Positions 1 to 5,067 of a stretch of DNA of 5,527 nt are shown piece by piece (within the stretch, counting starts at the first letter, position 1; each line of letters begins with the position of its first letter). The position numbers and the translations under genes were made by a program. The notes under the pieces are model-generated. The model ran no database searches, was not told where the DNA came from, and saw nothing but the letters and a program-made list of their open reading frames with translations. Origin of the DNA: Pseudomonadota bacterium (lineage in GTDB: Bacteria > BMS3Abin14); the NCBI GenBank assembly GCA_003229755.1, contig QIFJ01000143.1:1-5527 (forward strand). The letters are read 5' to 3'.

Positions 1-2
1 GT

Positions 3-89
3 GCCGGAGTGGCGGAAGTGGTAGACGCAGGGGACTCAAAATCCCCCGGGGTTCGCCCCATGAGAGTTCGAGTCTCTCCTCCGGCACCA
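3..89 (+). tRNA. tRNA-Leu (anticodon CAA)
   Basis: A complete class II tRNA can be folded by eye. The acceptor stem pairs 3-9 (GCCGGAG) with 79-85 (CTCCGGC), followed by discriminator A86 and an encoded CCA at 87-89. The anticodon stem pairs 30-34 with 42-46 around loop CTCAAAA, giving anticodon CAA (37-39), which reads the leucine codon UUG. The long variable arm GGGG-TTCG-CCCC (48-59) is typical of tRNA-Leu. The T arm pairs 62-66 GAGAG with 74-78 CTCTC around TTCGAGT. No promoter is visible because the gene begins at the window edge. All arms look intact, so it should be functional. Confidence 0.97.
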
Positions 90-233
90 GATTGAGTAAA
101 GTTTGCACAGCGGAGAGGGTCTGCTGTGAAGAAGTGTTTCCGGGATGGTCAAGGAGAGACGAGAACCAGGCCGCAAGGCCTATAGTGAGCTTGTCCTGAG
201 CCTGCCGAAGGAAGTCCGGGCTCCGGCACCAGA
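79..233. repeat. 13-bp direct repeat of the tRNA-Leu 3' end
   Basis: The 13 bases CTCCGGCACCAGA at 79-91 (3' acceptor strand, CCA and two following bases) recur exactly at 221-233. The second copy has no complete tRNA body in front of it: no T-loop consensus lies in the expected place. It could be the remnant of a deleted tandem tRNA gene or an attachment-site-like duplication from integration next to the tRNA. The 129 bases between the copies hold no integrase or open reading frame, so any element that was here is gone. Confidence 0.6.
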
Positions 234-265
234 CTTGAACTTTTCCTTTTAGGGAAAATTCAAGT
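233..265. repeat. A/T-rich hairpin (imperfect inverted repeat)
   Basis: ACTTGAA-C-TTTTCC (233-246) pairs with GGAAAA-TTCAAGT (253-265), giving 13 base pairs with one bulged C and a six-base loop. No T tract follows on the plus strand, so a terminator role is weak. It could end transcription from the tRNA side or simply be a palindromic spacer element. Confidence 0.6.
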
Positions 266-274
266 CAGTTCCGG

Positions 275-302
275 GTTTCTAGTTTCGAGTTTCTGGTTTA
301 AG
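275..302. repeat. Heptamer tandem repeat GTTTCNR
   Basis: Four consecutive 7-base units are visible: GTTTCTA, GTTTCGA, GTTTCTG and a degenerate GTTTAAG. The array sits immediately upstream of the response regulator gene. A similar period-7 array occurs at 2207-2242. Confidence 0.6.
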
Positions 303-327
303 AAGTTCTCTAAAGGGATAATCTGGA

Positions 328-720
328 ATGTCACTGCGTGTAGTACTGATAGAAGATAACCACGATCATATTTATCTAATAAAATCGCTCCTGGAAGATT
401 ACGAGGAGATCGGAGAGGTTTTCGTCTATGAGGACGCCGAATCCGCGCTGGAAGGACTCACTTCCTCGAACGAAAAGGGCGGGTCCGTTTCTCCGGACTT
501 TGTACTGCTTGACCTTAAGCTCCCCCGAATGAGCGGCCTTGATTTTCTGATCAATTACAGGAAAAGGCTCGCCGGGAAAAATATTCCGGTATTCGTCCTG
601 ACCAGTTCTGACAGAACCCAGGAAAGAAAGCGGTCCGGAGACCTGGATGTGATGGGTTACTTCTTAAAGCCCCTGACGGAAGCTGATGTGGAAAAGATCC
701 TGCTCAGGATCTCGGAGTAG
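328..720 (+). CDS. Single-domain response regulator (CheY/Rcp1-like receiver)
   Basis: This 130-residue protein is a bare receiver domain with no DNA-binding or enzymatic output domain. Expected active-site residues are present: acidic pair Glu9-Asp10 in the LIEDN motif, phospho-acceptor Asp62 in LLDLKLP, Thr92 in VLTSSD, aromatic Tyr111 and conserved Lys114 in FLKP. The LLDLKLPRMSG and LTSSD wording is closest to the Rcp1-type receivers that pair with hybrid or phytochrome-like histidine kinases, but no kinase is next to it. The ATG is preceded by AAAGGGA at 312-318, nine bases upstream. As a cytoplasmic phospho-relay protein it would act by protein-protein contact. Its partner is unknown, and nothing ties it to the neighbouring genes. 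Confidence 0.93.
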   Translation: MSLRVVLIEDNHDHIYLIKSLLEDYEEIGEVFVYEDAESALEGLTSSNEKGGSVSPDFVLLDLKLPRMSGLDFLINYRKRLAGKNIPVFVLTSSDRTQERKRSGDLDVMGYFLKPLTEADVEKILLRISE

Positions 721-730
721 AAATTATCGG

Positions 731-872
731 TTCATCTCCCAATATCAGGCCGTGGTTTTGGTGAATCACGAAGCGAAGCGCGGAAGGCGTTGCGAAGCCG
801 AGTGATTACACCCAAAAACACGGCCATATTAATACGCCATACTGATATCCATCCAATTAATTTGGAGATGAA
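731..872. repeat. Long nested inverted repeat, MITE/REP-like, between convergent genes
   Basis: The inner arms, 741-769 and 802-830, are 29 bases each and nearly complementary (AATAT-GGCCGTG-TTTTGG-TG-AATCAC against its inverse, with small indels). The 32-base centre is rich in GAAGCG/GCGAAG. Outer arms TTCATCTCCCAA (731-742) and TTGGAGATGAA (862-872) are also complementary with one extra base, and AATATCAG (741-748) matches CTGATAT (842-848) inverted. The element fills most of the gap between the two genes' stop codons, so it may act as a two-way transcription stop. I see no target-site duplication and no transposase. Resemblance to dispersed repeats is from memory and not verified. Confidence 0.7.
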
Positions 873-877
873 TCAGG

Positions 878-2149
878 TTATCTGATGTTGGGATTGAAGT
901 AGCCGAACCTGAGGCCGGGAAAGCGGCTGGCTATTCTGTCCATAAGCTGTAACATTCCCATTGCATTACCCTTATTGTCCCACCTTAATGAGTCCATATA
1001 CAGATCGGGATCTATGTTCAAATTCCTCCACTGGATCATCTGAATTCCGGTTCTCTCCAGAAGGGCCTCCAGGGCTGCTGCTTCATCCTCGTCGTCAGTC
1101 ACACCTGGGAACACGAAGTAGTTGATGGATACGAACCTGCCCATTCGGACACCGATTTCCATGCTTTTAGTGACGTCTTCAAAGGAGTAGTTCACCGGTT
1201 TGAAATAGTGGTCGTACATCTCCGGGCGGGCACTGTTCAGACTTATACGTACACTGTCAAGACCTGCTGCAAACAACCTCTCCAGAATATCCGGCCGGCT
1301 GCCGTTGGTATTCATATTCAGTGTTCCTGAAGCAGTCCTGCTTCTGATAAGGCGAATGGCGTCCTCAACAACCTCAGCCTGTGTAAGTGGTTCGCCCTCG
1401 CAGCCCTGCCCGAAACTTGCCACCGGATCAGGAGCATTTTCAAGATGAGGTACGGCTATTCCGGCTATTTCCTCCGGTGTGGGAACAAATTCTATCCTGT
1501 TCTGCGTGGGTGGTATTTCCCCTTCCTGAAGTGAGATGCAACCGACGCACATGGAGTTGCATCCCGGGGAAATGGGAAGGGGGGCCTCAAAGCGTTCGAG
1601 AAACAGGTTCCTTGCGGCCGGACAGCGGTAGACTTTGCAGCAGTGGGCAAGGTGTGAAAGAAGGCGGTTTTCGGGATCGGCATTCACGGTCTCATCCGCG
1701 TTTCGATCTTCAGTGCCGTCGGAAGGGTAACCATCCAGGTCCTGTCTGGTGTCGGCGTCTATCCTCACGGCTGAAGTTGTAAATCCTTCTTCGGTCCATC
1801 CCAGAGAGGCATATGCATACAAAGGCAGGAGAGGGGCGGCGCTCTTCTTCACAAAAGGCGCCCAGTACAGGGCCGTATATGCAGGGGGAAGGAACGCCGA
1901 AACAGCATACACTGGTTGTCCGTTGAACTCTTCTACAATACGCTGATCTCCACTGTCAGGGTCATGGCCCACAGGATGTCTTCCGGGCAGCACATAAAAG
2001 TCGGTTCCATAAGGTGCGGGGATAATATCGGGCAATTTTGGCACGAGGAAATCCCGGCCGCTGGCTCCCAGCATCTTCAGATGAGGGTGCTCGAAAATAT
2101 TGCCGTCTTCGTCAGCCATTACCATGTATGGTGTATCTGTTTTGGGCAT
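878..2149 (-). CDS. Radical SAM enzyme of unknown substrate
   Basis: With the chosen start the protein has 423 residues. Cys197, Cys201 and Cys204 (CNSMCVGC) form the CX3CX2C site that binds the [4Fe-4S] cluster used to cleave S-adenosylmethionine. The barrel follows: SFGQGCEGEP (246-254), LNMNTNGSRP (277-286), LDSVRISLNSA (297-307), VSINYFVFPG (340-349) and QWRNLNIDPD (373-382). The first ~190 residues are a separate N-terminal region (PYGTDFYVLPGRHPVG, LPPAYTALYWAP) plus a Cys170-Cys171/Cys176 cluster. No C-terminal SPASM-type cysteine cluster is seen. I recognise it as a conserved bacterial family, especially from deltaproteobacteria, without a known reaction. The start is the ATG at 2149, with CCGGAG eight bases upstream. 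A TTG at 2212 would add 21 residues but lies above the likely promoter. Confidence 0.92.
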   Translation of the reverse strand: MPKTDTPYMVMADEDGNIFEHPHLKMLGASGRDFLVPKLPDIIPAPYGTDFYVLPGRHPVGHDPDSGDQRIVEEFNGQPVYAVSAFLPPAYTALYWAPFVKKSAAPLLPLYAYASLGWTEEGFTTSAVRIDADTRQDLDGYPSDGTEDRNADETVNADPENRLLSHLAHCCKVYRCPAARNLFLERFEAPLPISPGCNSMCVGCISLQEGEIPPTQNRIEFVPTPEEIAGIAVPHLENAPDPVASFGQGCEGEPLTQAEVVEDAIRLIRSRTASGTLNMNTNGSRPDILERLFAAGLDSVRISLNSARPEMYDHYFKPVNYSFEDVTKSMEIGVRMGRFVSINYFVFPGVTDDEDEAAALEALLERTGIQMIQWRNLNIDPDLYMDSLRWDNKGNAMGMLQLMDRIASRFPGLRFGYFNPNIR

Positions 2150-2157
2150 CTGCTTTT

Positions 2158-2163
2158 CTCCGG
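2158..2163 (-). promoter_or_regulatory. Ribosome binding site fixing the radical SAM start
   Basis: On the minus strand CCGGAG reads from 2163 to 2158, eight bases before the ATG at 2149-2147. The longer TTG-initiated frame beginning at 2212 has no comparable site, which is why the 423-residue form is preferred. Confidence 0.75.
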
Positions 2164-2188
2164 AATAATTATTTGTGCTGACAACTAG

Positions 2189-2219
2189 ACTATAATTCTG
2201 GCTTAAGTTCAACGTTCAA
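2189..2219 (-). promoter_or_regulatory. Possible promoter of the radical SAM gene
   Basis: On the minus strand TTGAAC (2219-2214) is followed after 19 bases by TATAGT (2194-2189), or after 16 bases by AATTAT (2197-2192). Either would start transcription around 2180, about 30 bases above the ATG at 2149. The -35 box overlaps the heptamer repeat array. Spacing is not ideal, so this is tentative. Confidence 0.35.
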
Positions 2220-2242
2220 TGTTATGAAGGTCCAAGGTCCAA
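2207..2242. repeat. Heptamer tandem repeat (GTTCAAN / GGTCCAA)
   Basis: Consecutive units read GTTCAAC, GTTCAAT, GTTATGAA, GGTCCAA and GGTCCAA, that is period 7 with one 8-base unit. The unit resembles the GTTTCNR array at 275-302 in length and in starting with G(G/T)T. It lies at the upstream edge of the radical SAM promoter region. Confidence 0.65.
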
Positions 2243-2250
2243 TAATTCAC

Positions 2251-2281
2251 CCTCTCCTAACCTCTCCCATCAAGGGAGAGG
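2251..2281. repeat. CCTCTCCC/GGGAGAGG palindromic repeat
   Basis: CCTCTCCC (2261-2268) pairs perfectly with GGGAGAGG (2274-2281) around the loop ATCAA. A further half copy, CCTCTCCTAA, precedes it at 2251-2260 as a 10-base near-repeat. Similar CCCTCTCCC...GGGAGAGGG units are widespread intergenic repeats in many bacterial genomes; that comparison is from general knowledge. No T tract follows on the plus strand. Confidence 0.65.
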
Positions 2282-2290
2282 AATTTACGC

Positions 2291-2370
2291 CCACACTCCG
2301 TTTCCCCACTTCGCCCCTTCACTCTTGCTCCCTCTCCTTCCTCTTTCCTCCTCCCTCCTCCCTCTACCCT
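2291..2370. repeat. Polypyrimidine tract with mirror symmetry
   Basis: Only 8 of 80 bases on the plus strand are purines, and 2328-2365 is an unbroken 38-base run of C and T. Within it 2347-2361 is a perfect mirror repeat centred on CCC. The minus strand has GGG tracts at 2369-2367, 2362-2360 and 2355-2353 with further GG pairs, so triplex or quadruplex structure is conceivable. It ends about 45 bases before the -10 box of the redox operon. Confidence 0.75.
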
Positions 2371-2413
2371 GTATGAGATCACCTCAAATTTCACTGGAAA
2401 CATCTGTTTTTAT

Positions 2414-2422
2414 TGGTATAAT
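2414..2422 (+). promoter_or_regulatory. Extended -10 promoter of the redox operon
   Basis: TGGTATAAT combines a perfect -10 hexamer (2417-2422) with the extended -10 TG one base upstream. The -35 match is weak: CTGGAA at 2394-2399 with a 17-base spacer. Transcription would start near 2429, leaving a leader of about 70 bases before the ATG at 2501. No activator or repressor operator is recognisable. Confidence 0.6.
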
Positions 2423-2488
2423 CACAGCCTCGTTCCAGGGAAAGCATTGGATTCCCGCCGGGCGGTTTTCAATGCAGGCAAAGAGTAC

Positions 2489-2494
2489 GGGAGG
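2489..2494 (+). promoter_or_regulatory. Ribosome binding site fixing the cytochrome start
   Basis: GGGAGG lies six bases before the ATG at 2501. An in-frame TTG at 2447 would add 18 residues in front of a well-formed signal peptide and has no comparable site, so 2501 is the better start. Confidence 0.85.
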
Positions 2495-2500
2495 TTGGCA

Positions 2501-3898
2501 ATGGCGAAAAGCACTGCCATGATACTAAGTTTTATTCTGGTGGTCACCGCCGCCGGTTTTCCGGCATTTGCGGCCGAGGACGATAAATTTCCCTTCTATC
2601 CGTCTCTTATCAATACTAAATCCGGAGGGTTCGTTCACTCAGATGAGTTCGAGGACCCTGGCAGATGCAAGATATGCCACAGGGACATCTACAACCAGTG
2701 GCAGGGCTCCATGCACTCTAACGCATTTGTGGATCCCGTTTTTCAGGCCCTTTGGAGAATAGGGGAGATCGAGACCAAAGGTGAGATCCGCAACTTGTGT
2801 GCCGGCTGTCACACTCCCATCGGAACTGTTGGAAAGGAAGTGACCTTCGATCCTGTAGAGGGCGTCTTCAAAACGGGGAAGGTGGCCTCAAAGGGCGTGC
2901 AGTGTGACTTCTGTCACACCATCGTAACCTCCACCTGGAAGGACACGCCGGTATTCAATCCTGGCAACGCTTCACTGCTGATGGATCCGGGGGACGTTAA
3001 GAGGGGTCCTTTCAAGGACTCCGATTCTCCCGGACACGACACCGCCTACTCGGAGCTTCATACAACCGCCGAGTTCTGCGGGTCGTGCCACAACTCATTT
3101 CACCCGGTTACCAACTTTCCCATTGAGCGAACTTATGATGAGTGGAAACAGTCAGTTTACGCCCAGGCAGGTATTGTGTGTCAGGACTGCCATATGATGC
3201 CGATTGAAAAGGCCATTGAAGCCGCAAGGACCCTCAAAAAGCCTTTGAACCCCGGCAAGGCCTCGCCTCTCGGTCCCATGAGGAACAACATATATACCCA
3301 TGAATTTGTGGGTGGAAATTTCACTGTAACCGCCATGCTCGGAGCAGAAAAGCATGCCGAGACAGCAAAAAAACGCCTTAAAAGTGCGGCTGAGCTAACC
3401 GTTGACGCACCCGAAAAGTTTATCAGCGGAAAACTGGCCAGGTTCAAGGTCACGGTAGTGAATGTAGGAGCGGGACACAATTTACCTACCAGCCTTACAG
3501 AGATTCGGCAGATGTGGCTGGATGTAACGGTAACTGATGAGAAAGGGAATATCATCTACAGGTCGGGCGCCCTTGATGACCATGGCAGGATCGATCCCGA
3601 GGCGACAATATTCCGGACTGTGGCGGTTGATGAAGATGGCAACGTGACCTACAAGCCCTGGAAGATCTCATACTTTAAAAGCGAACGGGTGGTTCTTCCA
3701 AAGGGGTCTGATACCAGCAAGTACGCCTTTGTTGTGCCGCCGAAGCTCAGAAAGGGTGAACTGACTGTTGATGCTGTTTTAAGGTACAGGTCCTTTTCTC
3801 AGGAGCTTGCCGACGAACTGCTGGGCGAAGGGGCCGTTAAAGTTCCGGTAGTGGATATGGCCGCTGTTAAGCGAAAGGTATCAGTGGCGAAAAAATGA
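2501..3898 (+). CDS. Exported pentaheme c-type cytochrome (cytochrome c554-like) with C-terminal beta domain
   Basis: The 465-residue precursor starts with a Sec signal peptide (MAKSTAMILSFILVVTAAGF, cleavage likely near residues 24-25), so it acts in the periplasm or beyond. Five CXXCH haem c sites are visible: CKICH (56-60), CAGCH (100-104), CDFCH (135-139), CGSCH (193-197) and CQDCH (227-231). The stretch CKICHRDIYNQWQGSMHSNAF resembles the first haem region of the cytochrome c554 / multihaem family, where the later His (His72 here) often ligates iron. Residues ~298-450 form a cysteine-free, beta-rich domain with AGHNLPTSLTEIRQMWLDV (324-342). No membrane anchor follows the signal. Electron transfer is the safe role; substrate and partner are unknown. 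It overlaps the next gene by four bases. Confidence 0.92.
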   Translation: MAKSTAMILSFILVVTAAGFPAFAAEDDKFPFYPSLINTKSGGFVHSDEFEDPGRCKICHRDIYNQWQGSMHSNAFVDPVFQALWRIGEIETKGEIRNLCAGCHTPIGTVGKEVTFDPVEGVFKTGKVASKGVQCDFCHTIVTSTWKDTPVFNPGNASLLMDPGDVKRGPFKDSDSPGHDTAYSELHTTAEFCGSCHNSFHPVTNFPIERTYDEWKQSVYAQAGIVCQDCHMMPIEKAIEAARTLKKPLNPGKASPLGPMRNNIYTHEFVGGNFTVTAMLGAEKHAETAKKRLKSAAELTVDAPEKFISGKLARFKVTVVNVGAGHNLPTSLTEIRQMWLDVTVTDEKGNIIYRSGALDDHGRIDPEATIFRTVAVDEDGNVTYKPWKISYFKSERVVLPKGSDTSKYAFVVPPKLRKGELTVDAVLRYRSFSQELADELLGEGAVKVPVVDMAAVKRKVSVAKK

Positions 3899-5046
3899 AA
3901 ACCGATCGCAAAAATGTGATGTCCGGACGAAGCCCAGGATCATGGATACAGATGTCAGGCTTCGTCCTTCTGTTCCTCCTCGCCCTGCCTGTAGCTGCCG
4001 ATGGACAGAGCCGGAAGATAATATCGCCGGGGGACCTTTTCCCGGAATTTCACTTTTCATCAAAGATCTCGGGAGCTGATGCCGCCTATCTGGGTATTTC
4101 CGAGAAGCTCAAGGGCAGGGAGAGCTTCAAGGTCGACGATGTCTGGGGAGATCTGCTCGTCCTGGAGATATTTAACCGGTACGGTTTCTCATGTCAGCAG
4201 CAGGCTCCTTTGCTGAACAAGGCCTATGAGATGGTAGTATCCGATCCGCCGCTTTCCAGAAAAGTGCGTTTTCTGGGTGTGGGGGCAGGGAATACTTCCG
4301 GAGCTGTCAGGGATTTCAGGAAAGAATTCTTCGTGCCCTTCCCCCTTGTGCCTGATCCAGGCTTCGAAATATTGAATACCCTTGGTAATCCCGGTGGCAC
4401 TCCCTTCACACTTATCCTGCGCAGGACACCTGAAGGGATGATAGTGGTTAAGGCCTACTTCGGGGCCATTAATACATCTGAAGAGCTGGTTCAGGAGATT
4501 AAAGAGGCGCTGTCCGAAGAGTTCGAGAGAATAATCACCGGGGAGTCGCCTGTTGAGCTTGCCCCATGGATTGCCAAGGATATGAAACCGCCACTCTCTG
4601 ATGTTGAGATCATGGACAGAGTCCAGGACAGCATGAGACGGGCCGGCTACGGCAGCGTTGGGCTTTACACAGTGAAAATGAAGTCGGGAGAGAAGGTCTA
4701 CATCGGGGAAGGCAAGCGAGGGAAGATCTTTTCCCGCATGGTAAGCCGACTGCCCGTGTGCGACGTATGTCATCCCATACATTTTATTATCACCTTCAAC
4801 AGCAGGGGACAGGTAGTTGATTTCGACTCTGTTTTTGTGACCAAATACTGGAACAAGAGATGGACGGATAAGGAAGTCGCCAGTATGAGGAAAAAACTGA
4901 TGGGTATATCTGTCCTGGAGGGTCGTACTTTCGATCCGGATGTTGATGCTATCAGTACTGCTACTATGTCGTCTTCTATTATTTTCGATAGCGTTATCAG
5001 AACAGGGAGAATATTCAAGATCCTGAAGACGCTGGGACATCTGTAA
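3895..5046 (+). CDS. Exported thioredoxin-fold protein fused to FMN-binding-like domain with CXXCH
   Basis: The 383-residue protein begins in the ATGA overlap with the cytochrome stop, indicating translational coupling. A hydrophobic stretch (21-33) ending VAA/D (33-36) suggests a signal peptide; Met20 is an alternative start. Residues ~45-205 look like a TlpA/ResA-type thioredoxin fold: LLVLEIFNRYGFSCQQQAP (87-105) matches the active-site strand and helix, and GGTPFTLIL (167-175) the cis-proline loop. Only the second active-site cysteine is kept (Cys100); the first position is Gly97. Residues ~236-383 resemble an FMN-binding domain, with DAISTATMSSSIIFDSV (351-367) in place of the usual D-A-x-T/S-G-A-T-x-S motif. 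CDVCH at 289-293 could bind haem c or form a disulfide. A periplasmic redox partner of the cytochrome is likely; the reaction is unknown. Confidence 0.85.
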   Translation: MKTDRKNVMSGRSPGSWIQMSGFVLLFLLALPVAADGQSRKIISPGDLFPEFHFSSKISGADAAYLGISEKLKGRESFKVDDVWGDLLVLEIFNRYGFSCQQQAPLLNKAYEMVVSDPPLSRKVRFLGVGAGNTSGAVRDFRKEFFVPFPLVPDPGFEILNTLGNPGGTPFTLILRRTPEGMIVVKAYFGAINTSEELVQEIKEALSEEFERIITGESPVELAPWIAKDMKPPLSDVEIMDRVQDSMRRAGYGSVGLYTVKMKSGEKVYIGEGKRGKIFSRMVSRLPVCDVCHPIHFIITFNSRGQVVDFDSVFVTKYWNKRWTDKEVASMRKKLMGISVLEGRTFDPDVDAISTATMSSSIIFDSVIRTGRIFKILKTLGHL

Positions 5047-5067
5047 CTGGGAAAAGGAGTTAATGAA

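Larger units (their letters stand above)
90..327. other. Gene-free spacer between tRNA-Leu and the response regulator
   Basis: No convincing protein gene lies here. From left to right it holds a 9-bp hairpin (106-114 pairing 120-128, one G-T pair, loop GAGGG), a small hairpin AGGCC-GCAA-GGCCT with a GNRA-type loop (168-181), a segment resembling dispersed bacterial repeats of the type TGAGCTTGTCCTGAGC...CGAAGG (185-212), the second copy of the tRNA 3' end (221-233), an A/T-rich hairpin (233-265) and three to four 7-base tandem units (275-302). None of the hairpins is followed by a clear run of T, so I do not call an intrinsic terminator for the tRNA transcript. Confidence 0.6.
2150..2500. other. 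Divergent intergenic region (351 bases)
   Basis: This region separates the leftward radical SAM gene from the rightward redox operon and holds no convincing gene. It contains the putative leftward promoter, a heptamer array (2207-2242), a perfect 8-bp hairpin (2261-2281), a pyrimidine-rich tract (2291-2370), an extended -10 promoter (2414-2422) and a roughly 70-base untranslated leader. The leader could form GGGAA (2438-2442) pairing TTCCC (2452-2456), and a small GC hairpin CCGC-CGG-GCGG (2455-2465) followed by TTTT. These two structures overlap and would exclude each other. A short open frame through the pyrimidine tract is low-complexity and not a gene. Confidence 0.6.

Noticed and set aside
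208..231. Resemblance of GGAAGTCCGGGCTCC to the conserved 5' core of RNase P RNA
   Set aside because: Only this short string matches, with one A missing; the conserved sequence that must follow (CAGGGCAGGGTGCC type) and the 3' half are absent, and the stretch is explained by a dispersed repeat plus the tRNA 3' echo.
275..302. CRISPR array
   Set aside because: The repeat units are 7 bases and directly adjacent with no spacers; no cas gene is present.
317..322. GATAAT as a -10 box for the response regulator
   Set aside because: It lies only five bases before the start codon, overlaps the ribosome binding site and has no -35 partner at suitable spacing.
1387..1946. Plus-strand open frames opposite the radical SAM gene
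   Set aside because: They run antisense through the conserved radical SAM core and encode no recognisable protein; frame shadows.
2150..2212. N-terminal extension of the radical SAM protein from a TTG start
   Set aside because: The added 21 residues are unremarkable, lack a good ribosome binding site and lie within the likely promoter region; the ATG at 2149 has a proper site.
2325..2522. Short plus-strand open frame starting in the pyrimidine tract
   Set aside because: The predicted peptide begins as a low-complexity Leu/Pro/Ser string produced by the C/T run, and it overlaps the promoter, leader and start of the cytochrome.
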